Of a stretch of 64,000 nucleotides of DNA, positions 53,663 through 63,866 are shown one piece after another (the first letter of the stretch is position 1; each line of letters starts with the position of its first letter). Made by a program: the position numbers and the translations under genes. The DNA is taken from NCBI RefSeq assembly GCF_000420085.1, contig NZ_ATUG01000003.1, forward strand, positions 744,001 through 808,000, read 5' to 3'. Below the pieces are notes generated by a model that ran no database searches, had not been told where the DNA came from, and saw only the letters and a program-made list of their open reading frames with translations. This DNA comes from Desulfospira joergensenii DSM 10085 (GTDB taxonomy: Bacteria > Desulfobacterota > Desulfobacteria > Desulfobacterales > Desulfobacteraceae).

Positions 53663-55345
53663 ATGAGTGAAGATACAAAAAAAATCATCTACTCCATGAT
53701 CAATGTGAGCAAATTCCACGGCAAGCGCCAGGTGCTCAAGGATATCTCCCTGTCCTATTTTTACGGGGCCAAGATCGGGGTCCTGGGCCTCAACGGGTCC
53801 GGGAAAAGCTCCCTGCTCAAGATCATGGCCGGCGTGGACAGGGAATTCACCGGCGAGACCATCCTGACCAAGGGGTTTACCATTGGATACCTTGAGCAGG
53901 AACCCCTGGTGGACTCCGACAAGACGGTGCGGGAAGTGGTGGAGGAAGGGGTCCAGGAGGTCGTGGACCTGCTCAAGGAGTATGAAAAAATCTCCGAAGA
54001 TTTTGCCAACCCCATGTCCGACGATGAAATGGACAAGCTCATTGAGCGCCAGGGAAAGGTCCAGGAAAAACTGGATCACCTCGACGCCTGGGACCTGGAT
54101 GCCCGTCTCAAGATGGCCATGGACGCCCTTCGCTGCCCACCGGAAGAGACAAAGGTAGCCCTGATCTCCGGCGGGGAAAAAAGACGGGTGGCCCTGTGCC
54201 GTCTCCTGCTGACCAAGCCGGACATCCTGCTCCTGGACGAGCCCACCAACCATCTGGATGCCGAGTCCGTGGCCTGGCTGGAGGAACACCTGAGCCGGTA
54301 TGAGGGCACGGTCATTGCCGTGACCCATGACCGGTACTTCCTGGACAATGTGGCCGGATGGATCCTGGAACTGGACCGGGGGGAAGGCATTCCCTGGAAG
54401 GGAAATTACTCCTCCTGGCTGGATCAGAAACAGCGGCGCCTGGCCAATGAGGCCAAGGGCGAATCCAAGCGCCAGAAAACCCTGGAAAGGGAGCTGGAAT
54501 GGATCAAAATGTCCCCCAAGGGCAGGCGTTCCAAGTCCAAGGCCCGGATCAAAGCCTATGAAGACCTGCTCAAAAAGGATGCCCAGGAGCAGGAACAGGA
54601 GATGGAGATCTTTATCCCGCCCGGACCCCGGCTGGGGGACAAGGTGATCGTGGCCGAGAAGGTTTCCAAAAGCTTTGGAGACAAGCTTCTGGTGGAAGAC
54701 ATGAATTTCATCCTTCCCCCCGGCGCCATCGTGGGGGTCATCGGGCCCAACGGCGCCGGCAAGACCACCCTGTTCAACATGATCACGGGAAAGGAATCCC
54801 CGGATTCGGGAACCTTTGAAAAGGGCCAGTCCGTACACCTCGCCTATGTGGACCAGGAACGGGACTCCCTGGATCCGGAAAAGACCATTTACGAGATTAT
54901 TTCCGGGGGCCAGGACAAACTGCTCATCGGCGGACGGGAGATCAATGCCCGGGCCTATGTGGGCAAGTTCAACTTCTCCGGTTCGGACCAGCAGAAAAAG
55001 GTAAGGGATATTTCAGGGGGGGAGAGAAACCGGGTCCACATGGCCACCCTGCTCCAGGAAGAGGCCAATGTTCTGCTCCTGGATGAGCCCACCAATGACC
55101 TGGATGTCAACACCATGCGGGCTTTGGAAGAGGCCATTGAAAACTTTGCCGGATGCGCCGTAATCATCAGCCATGACCGTTGGTTCCTGGACAGGATCGC
55201 CACCCATATTCTGGCCTTTGAAGGGGACAGCCAGACCCTTCTCTTTGAAGGCTCCTACTCAGACTATGAAAAGGACCGCAAAAAACGGCTGGGCATCAAA
55301 GCGGACCAGCCCACCCGGATCAAATACCGGCAGCTGACCCGGTAA
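53663..55345 (+). CDS. ettA: Energy-dependent translational throttle protein EttA (ABC-F)
   Basis: 560 residues. Two ABC domains have Walker A GLNGSGKSS and GPNGAGKTT, signatures LISGGEKRRVAL and DISGGERNRVHM, and Walker B LLLDEPTNHLDAES and LLLDEPTNDLDVNT. The arm/linker with SPKGRRSKSKARIKAYEDL matches EttA. ABC-F proteins bind the ribosomal E site; EttA gates elongation by ATP/ADP ratio. AGGAGG precedes ATG 53663. It overlaps the next gene by one base (TAATG). Confidence 0.94.
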   Translation: MSEDTKKIIYSMINVSKFHGKRQVLKDISLSYFYGAKIGVLGLNGSGKSSLLKIMAGVDREFTGETILTKGFTIGYLEQEPLVDSDKTVREVVEEGVQEVVDLLKEYEKISEDFANPMSDDEMDKLIERQGKVQEKLDHLDAWDLDARLKMAMDALRCPPEETKVALISGGEKRRVALCRLLLTKPDILLLDEPTNHLDAESVAWLEEHLSRYEGTVIAVTHDRYFLDNVAGWILELDRGEGIPWKGNYSSWLDQKQRRLANEAKGESKRQKTLERELEWIKMSPKGRRSKSKARIKAYEDLLKKDAQEQEQEMEIFIPPGPRLGDKVIVAEKVSKSFGDKLLVEDMNFILPPGAIVGVIGPNGAGKTTLFNMITGKESPDSGTFEKGQSVHLAYVDQERDSLDPEKTIYEIISGGQDKLLIGGREINARAYVGKFNFSGSDQQKKVRDISGGERNRVHMATLLQEEANVLLLDEPTNDLDVNTMRALEEAIENFAGCAVIISHDRWFLDRIATHILAFEGDSQTLLFEGSYSDYEKDRKKRLGIKADQPTRIKYRQLTR

Positions 55346-56217
55346 TGCGTAAAAGCGGGCTGTTACAGGTTCATTTTGCCGTGTTCCTCTTCGGACTGGC
55401 AGGGCTGTTCGGAAAATTTCTTTCCTGCAGCCCTGTCTTTATCGTCCTAGGACGGACCCTGTTTGCGAGCATTTCTCTTTTTATTTACAGTCGTATCATC
55501 TCCCATTCCCGGTTTGGCAGGACCGGAAGGAAACGGATGTTTTTCCTGGCGCTCCAGGGCGTCCTCCTGGCTGTTCACTGGGTGACCTTTTTTCTCTCCA
55601 TCCAGATCTCCTCCGTGGCCGTCGGCCTGGTCACCTTTTCCAGCTTTCCCCTTTTCGTCACCTTTATGGAACCGTTCTGGTTCAACGAGCCTCTGGAAAA
55701 AAGGGACGTGGCAACGGCCCTTGCGGTTTTTGCAGGAATCCTGCTGGTGGTGCCCGGCCTGGATCTATCCAATGAGATCACCCTGGGGGCATTTTTCGGG
55801 ATCTTTTCCGGATTCACCTTTGCCGTCCTGGGCCTGGTCAACCGGAAAAACGCAGCCCTGGCCGATCCCATTGCCGTGGCCTTTTTCCAGAATCTCTTTG
55901 CCTCTGCCTGCCTGATTTTCCCGGCAGCGGTCCTGCCCCTGACCCCTCCGGTCTGGCAAGATCTTCCCGGCCTGATCTTTTTGGGGGTTTTCTGCACAGC
56001 CCTGGCCCATACCCTGTTCATCGGCTCCCTGCAGACCATCCGGACCCAGACCGCCTCTGTCATTGCCGGACTGGAACCGGTTTACGGCATTGTCCTGGCC
56101 TTTTTTCTTCTCCGGGAAATTCCAGCCGTCAGAACCGTTCTGGGGGGTGTGGTCATTATCGGCGCCACCCTGGTGGCCGGATTTTTCAGCAATAGAGGCC
56201 AAACGTCTAAAGGCTGA
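55345..56217 (+). CDS. DMT-superfamily (EamA) permease
   Basis: 290 residues, ten membrane helices, two EamA halves. It carries LAGLFGKFLSCSPVFIVLGR near the N-terminus and IAGLEPVYGIVLAFFLLREI in the ninth-helix region, a family hallmark. ATG 55345 overlaps the ettA stop, so it is translationally coupled to ettA. Substrate unknown. Confidence 0.87.
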   Translation: MRKSGLLQVHFAVFLFGLAGLFGKFLSCSPVFIVLGRTLFASISLFIYSRIISHSRFGRTGRKRMFFLALQGVLLAVHWVTFFLSIQISSVAVGLVTFSSFPLFVTFMEPFWFNEPLEKRDVATALAVFAGILLVVPGLDLSNEITLGAFFGIFSGFTFAVLGLVNRKNAALADPIAVAFFQNLFASACLIFPAAVLPLTPPVWQDLPGLIFLGVFCTALAHTLFIGSLQTIRTQTASVIAGLEPVYGIVLAFFLLREIPAVRTVLGGVVIIGATLVAGFFSNRGQTSKG

Positions 56218-56414
56218 AGACTTTCTTCTTCTTGCCCATTCCCGGGTCATGAAGAATGTTTAAACCGGTCAGGACTTTTCAGTCCTAAATTCAGTCAATG
56301 GACCGTCTCAAACCGTCATTGCCTTGACGCAATCCCATACCGAGAAAACTCTCTTTCCTTTATAAATCAGGTGTTTTTCTTTGTTTATAGATAGTTAAAT
56401 CCATAAGACTCCGC

Positions 56415-56430
56415 TGGCACGAAGCCTGCA
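56415..56430 (+). promoter_or_regulatory. Sigma-54 (-24/-12) promoter
   Basis: TGGCACGAAGCCTGCA has the GG (56416-56417) and GC (56428-56429) exactly ten bases apart, with near-consensus TGGCAC and TGCA boxes. It lies 103 bp upstream of the GTG of the following gene, in a 315-bp gene-free gap (56218-56532). Confidence 0.7.
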
Positions 56431-56532
56431 AAATATCTTTGATGAAAAAAACCGAATGAACTCAAACCGATACGGCATGGAAACCTCTGAGGTTCCCGCC
56501 TTTGACTTTTGACTTATTTTCCGGAGGGAAAG

Positions 56533-57549
56533 GTGAAAATTCAGGAAACAGGCATTAACAAACCCCAGGCAAATCTGCAGTCCCTGGCTTCCAGCCGGCC
56601 CGGGAACGCCCAATTCAGCCACATGCTTCTTGGAGAAATCTCAGACAATAAAGAGAGTCGGGAAAAATCCGGGCCCATGGTCCTCGGAACCATTACCCGG
56701 GACACCCCGACCATTTCCCAGCTCCTCTTTAAGAGCCCGCTCAAAGAGGAGTGCTGGAATATCATCTACAATCCGGTCAACGGGAAAAAACCCTTCCATA
56801 GGATCAGGCCCGGCACTGAGGTGGTCTATGATCCCGACTCCAAAGAGCTTCTCTGGGGAAAGGATCTCAAAGAATTCCTGGCCCAAAACGATCCCAAACC
56901 GGAAACCACGGTCTGGAACCGGGAATCCTCCAAAAATCTGCCGGAATTTGAATCAGAAAATAAAACCGCGGAACTCTCCACGGCGGTCAAAAATTTCATC
57001 GGTCAGGACTATGACAATATGGACTGCTACGAACTCCTGGTGGGCGGACTCAGGGAACTGGGCGTTCAATACCGGGGTAAAGACGGTCTGGGCCGCCACC
57101 TGATCAACCAGGCCCTGGAAAAAGGGCTTCCCAAGAATTATTTTCTCAACGGAGAGGGCCTGGTTTCTGAATCCGGCACTTCGGTGTTCAAAAAAACCAT
57201 TTTCAGGGTAAATGATCCCAAAACCCAGGCCGCCACCCTCATGGACGAAATGAAAGATCTTCTGGCCGAAGGACAGATCCTCTCCTTTTCCATGAAAAAC
57301 AAGGGACATACCGGAGTGATCTCCAAAACCCCGGACCAATGGACCTTTATCAATTCCGGGGATATGGACCACAACCTTTCCGGGGAAAACGGCAGCAAAA
57401 AAGTCGGGGAGGAAGACCTGGAATCCGAACTGATGAACTGGTTTCAACTGGCTTCGGAATCGAGACAGGGCCTGAAGATCACCCTGGGCACCCTGAACAT
57501 TGACCGGCTCTCCATGTTCAGACCCAACCGGTTCAGCCGCAGAGTATAG
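56533..57549 (+). CDS. Putative NlpC/P60-like Cys-His amidase-fold protein
   Basis: 338 residues. The N-terminal ~40 residues are unstructured (QANLQSLASSRPGNAQFSHM). A LysM-like tail motif (YNPVNGKKPFHRIRPGTEVV) lies near residue 85. From about 170 on, DNMDCYELLVGGLRELG supplies a Cys at a helix start and KNKGHTGVISKTPDQWTF a His, in the order of NlpC/P60 enzymes. This is a by-eye inference. GTG 56533 follows GGAGGG; an upstream TTG is less likely. No signal peptide, so export could be through a flagellar or other apparatus. The sigma-54 promoter fits a flagellar or envelope role. Confidence 0.55.
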   Translation: MKIQETGINKPQANLQSLASSRPGNAQFSHMLLGEISDNKESREKSGPMVLGTITRDTPTISQLLFKSPLKEECWNIIYNPVNGKKPFHRIRPGTEVVYDPDSKELLWGKDLKEFLAQNDPKPETTVWNRESSKNLPEFESENKTAELSTAVKNFIGQDYDNMDCYELLVGGLRELGVQYRGKDGLGRHLINQALEKGLPKNYFLNGEGLVSESGTSVFKKTIFRVNDPKTQAATLMDEMKDLLAEGQILSFSMKNKGHTGVISKTPDQWTFINSGDMDHNLSGENGSKKVGEEDLESELMNWFQLASESRQGLKITLGTLNIDRLSMFRPNRFSRRV

Positions 57550-57672
57550 CCATTGCCCCCATCTGATATGTAAAGCGAACCCGTCAGGGGTCTGTTCCTT
57601 GACTATGCCTTCTTGAGGTGCAATATTTAAATAGTATGCGATGCCCCAAGACTCGAGCGGCAAGGAGATGCC

Positions 57673-60600
57673 ATGGCCCTGTACGATATTCATAAGGAAA
57701 AAGACAGCTGCGGATTCGGACTCATCGCCCATATCCAGGGAAAGGCAAGCCATAAGCTGGTAAGAACCGCCATTTCCTCCCTGGCCCGGATGAGCCACCG
57801 GGGGGCCGTGGGGGCGGACGGAAAAACCGGGGACGGATGCGGTCTTCTCCTGCAGAAGCCCGACTCTTTTTTCAAGGCCCTGGCAAAGGAAAAGGGCTGG
57901 CGCATGGGCAGCCGGTACGGGGTGGGCATGCTCTTTTTCGGGACTGATTCTGAAAAAAACCGCCGGGCAAAAGATATCGTTGAACAGGAAGTCATTCGGG
58001 AGGCCCTGACCATAGCCGGCTGGCGAAAGGTTCCCGTTAACCCGGACATCCTGGGAGAGATTGCCCGCAAAAGCCTTCCCCAAATCCGTCAGGTGGTGAT
58101 CAATGCCCCATTCGGCTGGGGATCCCGGGATCTGGAGCGGCGCCTCTACATGGTCCGGCGCAGGATTGAAAAAAAAATGGCCGGGGATCCGGATTTCTAC
58201 ATCGCCAGCTTTTCCAACCTGGTTGTGGTCTACAAGGGGTTGTGCCGGCCAAAAGATCTGCCCCAATTTTTCCCGGACCTGGGAGATCTGAGGATGGAAT
58301 CGGCCATCTGCCTCTTCCATCAGAGATTTTCAACCAATACCCTTCCCAAATGGAGCCTGGCCCAGCCCTTCCGGTACCTGGCTCACAACGGGGAACTCAA
58401 TACCATCACCGGGAACCGCCACTGGGCCCGGGCCAGGGGCTATAAACTCAACTCCCCCCTTCTTCCGGACATGGAAGAGGCCGCACCCTTTGTCAATGAA
58501 ACCGGCTCAGACTCGTCTGCCCTGGACAATATGCTGGAGCTTTTCCTGGCCGGGGGCATGGATCTCTTCCGGGCGTTCCGGCTCCTGATTCCGCCGGCCT
58601 GGCAGAACCACCCGGATATGGATGAAGATTTAAGGGCGTTTTACGATTTCAACTCCATGCACATGGAGCCCTGGGACGGACCTGCCGGCATAGTCATGAG
58701 CGACGGACGCTTCGCCGCCTGCGGCCTGGACCGGAACGGGCTCAGACCGGCCCGGTATGTGGTGACCCGGAACAACTGGATCACCCTGGCCTCTGAAGTA
58801 GGGATCTGGGACTATGAGCCCGATGAAGTAGTGGAAAAAGGACGGGTCAGTCCCGGGGAACTTCTGGTCATCGATACCCTGGGGGGCAGGAGATGGACCT
58901 CCTGGGAAATCGACCGGGAACTCAAGTCCCGCCATCCCTACCGGGAGTGGATGGAAGAATGCTGCCGCTTTCTTTCCCATGCCGGACCCGACGCCTGTCC
59001 CGTGGTCAAAAGAGAGTTTGACGATGATACCCTGGTGCGATACCAGAAAATATTCGGCTGGTCCAATGAAGAGATCGAAATGGTTCTGAGAGTCCTGGGA
59101 AACCTGGGCAAGGAGCCCGTGATCTCCATGGGAGACGATGCTCCCATGGCGGCTCTGTCCTCCCGGCCCAGAAGCCTGTTCGATTATTTCAGGCAGATGT
59201 TCGCCCAGGTGACCAACCCGCCCATTGATCCCCTGCGGGAACGTCACGTCATGTCCCTTGCCACCTGCATCGGCCGGGAGAGAAATGTGTTCAACGAGAC
59301 CCTGGGCCATGCCTGGCGGGTGGTGATCGAGTCCCCGGTCCTGGCCCACTCGGACCTTGACCAGATCCTGAAGCTGGATCCCCGATATTATAGACATGCC
59401 GTCATCGATATCAACTATGATCCTGAAACCGGCCTGGAACAGGCCGTAAAAAACATCTGCAATCAGGCCCTGGAGGAAGTCCGGAACCGGGCCGTGCTTT
59501 TGATCCTGTCCGACAGGGCTGTTTCCGAAACCACCCTGCCGATTCCGGCGGCCATGGCCGTGGGTGCGGTCCACCATGCCCTGGTGGAAAACAATTTTCG
59601 CTGTGATGCCAATATCATCGTGGAAACGGCTGCCGTCCGGGACCCCCATCATTTTGCCGTACTCTTCGGCGTGGGAGCCACGGCTGTTTTTCCATACCTG
59701 GCCTATGAGACCCTGGCCCGGTTGTCAGATGATGATTTCCTGGATCTTCCCCTTGAAAAAGCGATTTTCAATTACAGGGAGGGAATCAAGAAAGGCCTGC
59801 TGAAAATCCTGTCCAAGATGGGCATTTCCACCATTGCCTCCTACCGGTGCTCCCAGCTCTTTGAAACCGTGGGGATTTCGGATAATGTCACAGAGCTTTG
59901 CTTTAAAGGTATTGCCTCCCGGATCCAGGGAGCCGGGTTTTCCGATTTTCAGGAAGACCAGACCCGTCTTTCCGATCCTGCCTGGAAAAAGCCCCATCAG
60001 CCCCTGGCCCGAGGAGGCCTGATCAAGTACATCCACGGCCAGGAGTACCACGCCTACAACCCGGATGTGGTTCAGACCCTCCAGAGAGCAGTCATCTCCA
60101 ACGATTTCAAGGCCTACCAGGAGTATTCCGCCCTTGTTAACAACCGGCCCCCGGCCCATCTGCGGGACCTGTTCAGGCTGAAAAAAACCGACAGCCCCAT
60201 TCCCCCGGAACAGGTGGCCCCGGAATCTGATTTTTTCAAGCGGTTTGATTCGGCAGCCATGTCCATCGGCGCCCTGAGCCAGGAGGCCCATGAGGCCCTG
60301 GCCATTGCCATGAACCGGCTGGGTGGATTTTCCAATTCCGGGGAAGGGGGTGAGGATCCGGCCCGGTATCAGACGGATAAGGTATCTAGGATCAAACAGG
60401 TGGCCTCGGGCCGTTTCGGGGTGACCCCGGCCTATCTCATGAGCGCCGACGTGATCCAGATCAAAATGGCCCAGGGAGCCAAACCCGGCGAAGGGGGACA
60501 GCTGCCCGGCCACAAGGTTACCTCCCAGATCGCGGCCCTGCGGTATGCCACCCCCGGGGTGACTCTGATCTCCCCTCCCCCCCACCATGATATCTACTCC

Positions 60601-62133
60601 ATTGAAGATCTGGCCCAGCTCATCTTTGATCTCAAGCAGGTCAACCCCAAGGCCCTGATCAGTGTCAAACTGGTGTCCGAACCCGGGGTGGGCACCATTG
60701 CCACGGGCGTGGTCAAGGCCTATGCCGATCTCATCACCATCTCAGGATACGACGGGGGCACCGGGGCCAGCCCCCTGACCAGTGTGAAGTATGCAGGAAG
60801 TCCCTGGGAACTGGGCCTGGCTGAGACCCAGCAGGCCCTGGTGGAAAACGGACTCCGCCACAAGATCCGCCTCCAGGTGGACGGAGGACTGAAAACCGGG
60901 CTGGACATTGTCAAGGCCGCCATCCTGGGCGCGGAAAGCTTTGGCTTCGGCACCGGGCCGTTGATCTCCCTGGGCTGCAAGTTCCTGAGGATCTGTCATC
61001 TCAATAACTGCGCCACAGGCGTGGCCACCCAGGATGAAACCTTACGGAGAAACCATTTCACGGGACTGCCCGAAAGGGTGATCCGCTATTTTACCTTCAT
61101 GGTCAAGGAAACCCGGATGATCATGGCCGAACTGGGCATTGAAAACCTCACCGACCTCATCGGCCGGACCGATTTGCTGGAACCCCTGGAGGGCATCACC
61201 TCCCGGCAGCAGAAACTCGATCTGTCCGGAATCTTAGGATCCCCGGTTCCCGTGGATGACAATGCCCTCTATTTTAAGGAAAGAAACCATCCCAAAGATC
61301 CGGGCCGGCTCAACCTTGAACTCAGTGAGAAATGCAAAGATGCTGTTGAGACCGGGGCCGGCGGCAGGATTCATCTGCCCGTCAGAAATCCGGACCGGTC
61401 CGTGGGAGCCATGCTCTCGGGCATGATCGCCCAAAAACACGGAAACATCGGCATGGAAAAGTCTCCCATACGGGTCGATCTTGCGGGCAGCGCCGGCCAG
61501 AGCTTCGGGGCCTGGAATGCCGGAGGACTGCACATGACCCTGGCCGGGGATGCCAACGATTATGTGGGCAAGGGTATGGCAGGCGGAAAGCTGGTCATCC
61601 GCCCGCCCCTGGGGGTCTCCTATAAGTCCCACCAGGCCGTGATCATGGGAAATACCTGCCTTTACGGTGCCACAGGCGGATTCCTATACGCTGCGGGCAT
61701 GGCCGGGGAACGCTTTGCCGTGAGAAACTCAGGGGCCAACGCAGTGGTGGAGGGGATCGGGGACAACGGCTGCGAGTACATGACCGGGGGCATGGTGACC
61801 ATCCTGGGTCCCATCGGGATCAACTTCGGGGCGGGCATGACCGGGGGATTTGCCTATGTCATGGATGAAAAGGGAAAGGTGGCCCCAAGAACCAACACAG
61901 AGCTTGTGGAGGTGGTCTCCATGGATGACCTGCCCGTGCTCCGGGAACATCTGCGGGGAATCATCCATGCCCATTTTGAAGAAACCGGCAGCCTCTGGGC
62001 CGAACGGATCCTGTCCGGGTTTGAGCATTACGGCACCCTGTTCAAACTGGTGAAACCAAAGACAACCGATATTTCAACCCTGCTGGGCCACCGGGGCAAC
62101 AAGCCCGAGGAAACCCTGGCCGTGGTTTACTAG
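57673..62133 (+). CDS. gltB: Glutamate synthase large subunit GltB
   Basis: 1,486 residues, full length. GltB takes glutamine's amide and 2-oxoglutarate to give two glutamates. A short propeptide precedes the amidotransferase nucleophile Cys13 in DSCGFGLIAHIQG. The synthase domain has SNSGEGGEDPARY and QGAKPGEGGQLPG, and the 3Fe-4S cysteines lie in CKFLRICHLNNCATGV. The C-terminal GxGxG beta-helix holds repeats such as GDANDYVGKGMAGGKL and GATGGFLYAAGMAGE. AAGGAG precedes ATG 57673. gltD follows 12 bp later. Confidence 0.97.
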   Translation: MALYDIHKEKDSCGFGLIAHIQGKASHKLVRTAISSLARMSHRGAVGADGKTGDGCGLLLQKPDSFFKALAKEKGWRMGSRYGVGMLFFGTDSEKNRRAKDIVEQEVIREALTIAGWRKVPVNPDILGEIARKSLPQIRQVVINAPFGWGSRDLERRLYMVRRRIEKKMAGDPDFYIASFSNLVVVYKGLCRPKDLPQFFPDLGDLRMESAICLFHQRFSTNTLPKWSLAQPFRYLAHNGELNTITGNRHWARARGYKLNSPLLPDMEEAAPFVNETGSDSSALDNMLELFLAGGMDLFRAFRLLIPPAWQNHPDMDEDLRAFYDFNSMHMEPWDGPAGIVMSDGRFAACGLDRNGLRPARYVVTRNNWITLASEVGIWDYEPDEVVEKGRVSPGELLVIDTLGGRRWTSWEIDRELKSRHPYREWMEECCRFLSHAGPDACPVVKREFDDDTLVRYQKIFGWSNEEIEMVLRVLGNLGKEPVISMGDDAPMAALSSRPRSLFDYFRQMFAQVTNPPIDPLRERHVMSLATCIGRERNVFNETLGHAWRVVIESPVLAHSDLDQILKLDPRYYRHAVIDINYDPETGLEQAVKNICNQALEEVRNRAVLLILSDRAVSETTLPIPAAMAVGAVHHALVENNFRCDANIIVETAAVRDPHHFAVLFGVGATAVFPYLAYETLARLSDDDFLDLPLEKAIFNYREGIKKGLLKILSKMGISTIASYRCSQLFETVGISDNVTELCFKGIASRIQGAGFSDFQEDQTRLSDPAWKKPHQPLARGGLIKYIHGQEYHAYNPDVVQTLQRAVISNDFKAYQEYSALVNNRPPAHLRDLFRLKKTDSPIPPEQVAPESDFFKRFDSAAMSIGALSQEAHEALAIAMNRLGGFSNSGEGGEDPARYQTDKVSRIKQVASGRFGVTPAYLMSADVIQIKMAQGAKPGEGGQLPGHKVTSQIAALRYATPGVTLISPPPHHDIYSIEDLAQLIFDLKQVNPKALISVKLVSEPGVGTIATGVVKAYADLITISGYDGGTGASPLTSVKYAGSPWELGLAETQQALVENGLRHKIRLQVDGGLKTGLDIVKAAILGAESFGFGTGPLISLGCKFLRICHLNNCATGVATQDETLRRNHFTGLPERVIRYFTFMVKETRMIMAELGIENLTDLIGRTDLLEPLEGITSRQQKLDLSGILGSPVPVDDNALYFKERNHPKDPGRLNLELSEKCKDAVETGAGGRIHLPVRNPDRSVGAMLSGMIAQKHGNIGMEKSPIRVDLAGSAGQSFGAWNAGGLHMTLAGDANDYVGKGMAGGKLVIRPPLGVSYKSHQAVIMGNTCLYGATGGFLYAAGMAGERFAVRNSGANAVVEGIGDNGCEYMTGGMVTILGPIGINFGAGMTGGFAYVMDEKGKVAPRTNTELVEVVSMDDLPVLREHLRGIIHAHFEETGSLWAERILSGFEHYGTLFKLVKPKTTDISTLLGHRGNKPEETLAVVY

Positions 62134-62145
62134 GACACCCCTGCC

Positions 62146-63561
62146 ATGAACCGAAACCTGTACCAGTTCATCGAAGTCAAGCGTGTGGATCCCAAAAAGA
62201 AACAGATCCACAGACGCAAGCATGAATTTGTGGAGATCTACGATTCTTTTGAAAAATCCCAGGTCTCCATGCAGGCTGACCGGTGTATTTCCTGCGGCAA
62301 TCCCTATTGCGAGTGGAAATGTCCGGTACACAACTATATCCCGGACTGGCTTGACCTTGCCAACCAGGGCAAGATCCTTCAAGCGGCTGAACTCTGCCAC
62401 CAGACCAACAGCCTGCCTGAAATCTGCGGCCGGGTCTGCCCCCAGGACCGGCTCTGCGAAGGGGCCTGCACCCTGGCCACCGGATTCGGGGCCGTGACCA
62501 TCGGTTCCATTGAAAAGTATATCGTGGACACGGCCTTTGACATGGGGTGGCGGCCGGATCTGTCCAAAGTGGTCAAAACCGGTCTTACAGTGGCCGTGGT
62601 CGGGGCCGGACCCGCCGGGCTTTCCTGCGCCGATGTCCTGGTCCGGAACGGAATTTCCCCTGTTGTCTTTGACCGCCACCCGGAGATCGGGGGGCTTCTG
62701 ACCTTCGGCATCCCCCCTTTTAAGCTGGACAAAAGGGTTATGGAGCGGCGGCGCAGGGTCTTTCAGGATATGGGAATCGAGTTCAGGCTGGGCACGGACA
62801 TCGGAAAAGACCTTGACTTCCAGTCCCTGGTCCCGGAGTACGATGCCGTCTTTATCGGTATCGGAACCTATGGGTATATCCGGGGCGATCTGGAGAACCG
62901 GGATGCCCCCGGGGTCTATGACGCCCTCCCCTTTCTCACGGCAAACATGGATCATCTGATGAATATCCGGAGAGCAGACTATCCTTATATCAACCTTGAA
63001 GGGCAGAAGGTGGTGGTCCTGGGAGGGGGAGACACGGCCATGGACTGCCTGAGGACTGCCGTGCGCCAGGGTGCATCCGAGGTGGTCTGCGCATACCGCA
63101 GGGACGAGGCCAATATGCCCGGCTCTCCCAGGGAGGTGGCCAATGCCCTGGACGAGGGGGTGAGGTTTCAATTCAATGCCCAGCCCCTGGGGTTGGTCAC
63201 AGGCTCCACGGGCCGGGTCACCGGCGTTAAATTGATCTCTACCCGGCTGGGCCGGCCCGATGACAGGGGCCGCCGGCGGCCCGAGCCTGTGGAGGGATCT
63301 GAAACCCTTCTGGATGCGGATGCCGTGATCATGGCCTTTGGATTCAGGCCGGACCCCCCTGCCTGGCTTAAGCAGAACCGGATTAAATTAACCGAAAACA
63401 ACAGGATCAGCGCTTCGGATAAGGGCCGGTTCTCCTTTCAGACCTCCAATGAAAAGGTCTTTGCCGGCGGAGATATTGTCCGGGGCTCGGACCTGGTGGT
63501 CACGGCCGTTGCCGAAGGCAGGGAAGCGGCCCGGGGCATCATGGACTTTCTCGGCGTTTAA
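62146..63561 (+). CDS. gltD: Glutamate synthase small subunit GltD
   Basis: 471 residues. GltD oxidises NADPH and passes electrons to GltB. Two Cys-rich cluster segments lie at the N-terminus (CISCGNPYCEWKCPVH; CGRVCPQDRLCEGAC). The FAD fold has VAVVGAGPAGLSCA and the NADPH fold VVLGGGDTAMDCLR. The closing motif is VFAGGDIVRGSDLVV. It forms an operon with gltB, 12 bp apart. Confidence 0.96.
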   Translation: MNRNLYQFIEVKRVDPKKKQIHRRKHEFVEIYDSFEKSQVSMQADRCISCGNPYCEWKCPVHNYIPDWLDLANQGKILQAAELCHQTNSLPEICGRVCPQDRLCEGACTLATGFGAVTIGSIEKYIVDTAFDMGWRPDLSKVVKTGLTVAVVGAGPAGLSCADVLVRNGISPVVFDRHPEIGGLLTFGIPPFKLDKRVMERRRRVFQDMGIEFRLGTDIGKDLDFQSLVPEYDAVFIGIGTYGYIRGDLENRDAPGVYDALPFLTANMDHLMNIRRADYPYINLEGQKVVVLGGGDTAMDCLRTAVRQGASEVVCAYRRDEANMPGSPREVANALDEGVRFQFNAQPLGLVTGSTGRVTGVKLISTRLGRPDDRGRRRPEPVEGSETLLDADAVIMAFGFRPDPPAWLKQNRIKLTENNRISASDKGRFSFQTSNEKVFAGGDIVRGSDLVVTAVAEGREAARGIMDFLGV

Positions 63562-63733
63562 AAGCCCCGGCCGGAACATCGGACTTACCCCAGTCTATGC
63601 TTTCCGGTCCGACTTTCATGGGGTCGTTCTTTGCTCCCATTATGGGAAGGGTCTTTTCCGGGATTCCGATTCTTTGGCAGTTGATCTCCCCCCTTGGACC
63701 CGCCATTTTTTCTCCTTATTTTTTAAAAAAACC

Positions 63734-63795
63734 TTGACAAAAAAACTCTTCAGTCATATTCTGACTGGAAAGTCATTATTTTGACCAATCGGTCA
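63734..63795 (+). promoter_or_regulatory. Promoter with two palindromic operators before the TetR gene
   Basis: TTGACA (63734-63739), 17 bp, then TATTCT (63757-63762). CAGTCA-TATTC-TGACTG (63751-63767) straddles the -10 box, and TGACC-AATC-GGTCA (63782-63795) sits in the early transcribed region. This is the classical pattern of TetR autorepression. Confidence 0.68.
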
Positions 63796-63808
63796 TAACG
63801 GATATATT

Positions 63809-63839
63809 GGGGTTCCCCTCAGGGACGATGGGGAACCCC
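63809..63839 (+). promoter_or_regulatory. Strong leader hairpin before the TetR gene
   Basis: GGGGTTCCCC (63809-63818) pairs perfectly with 63830-63839, with an 11-nt loop. It ends 11 bases before the AAAAAGGGGG ribosome site and is followed by an A/T-rich tract including five T. Confidence 0.65.
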
Positions 63840-63866
63840 AGTATATTTTTAAAAAGGGGGATGGAT

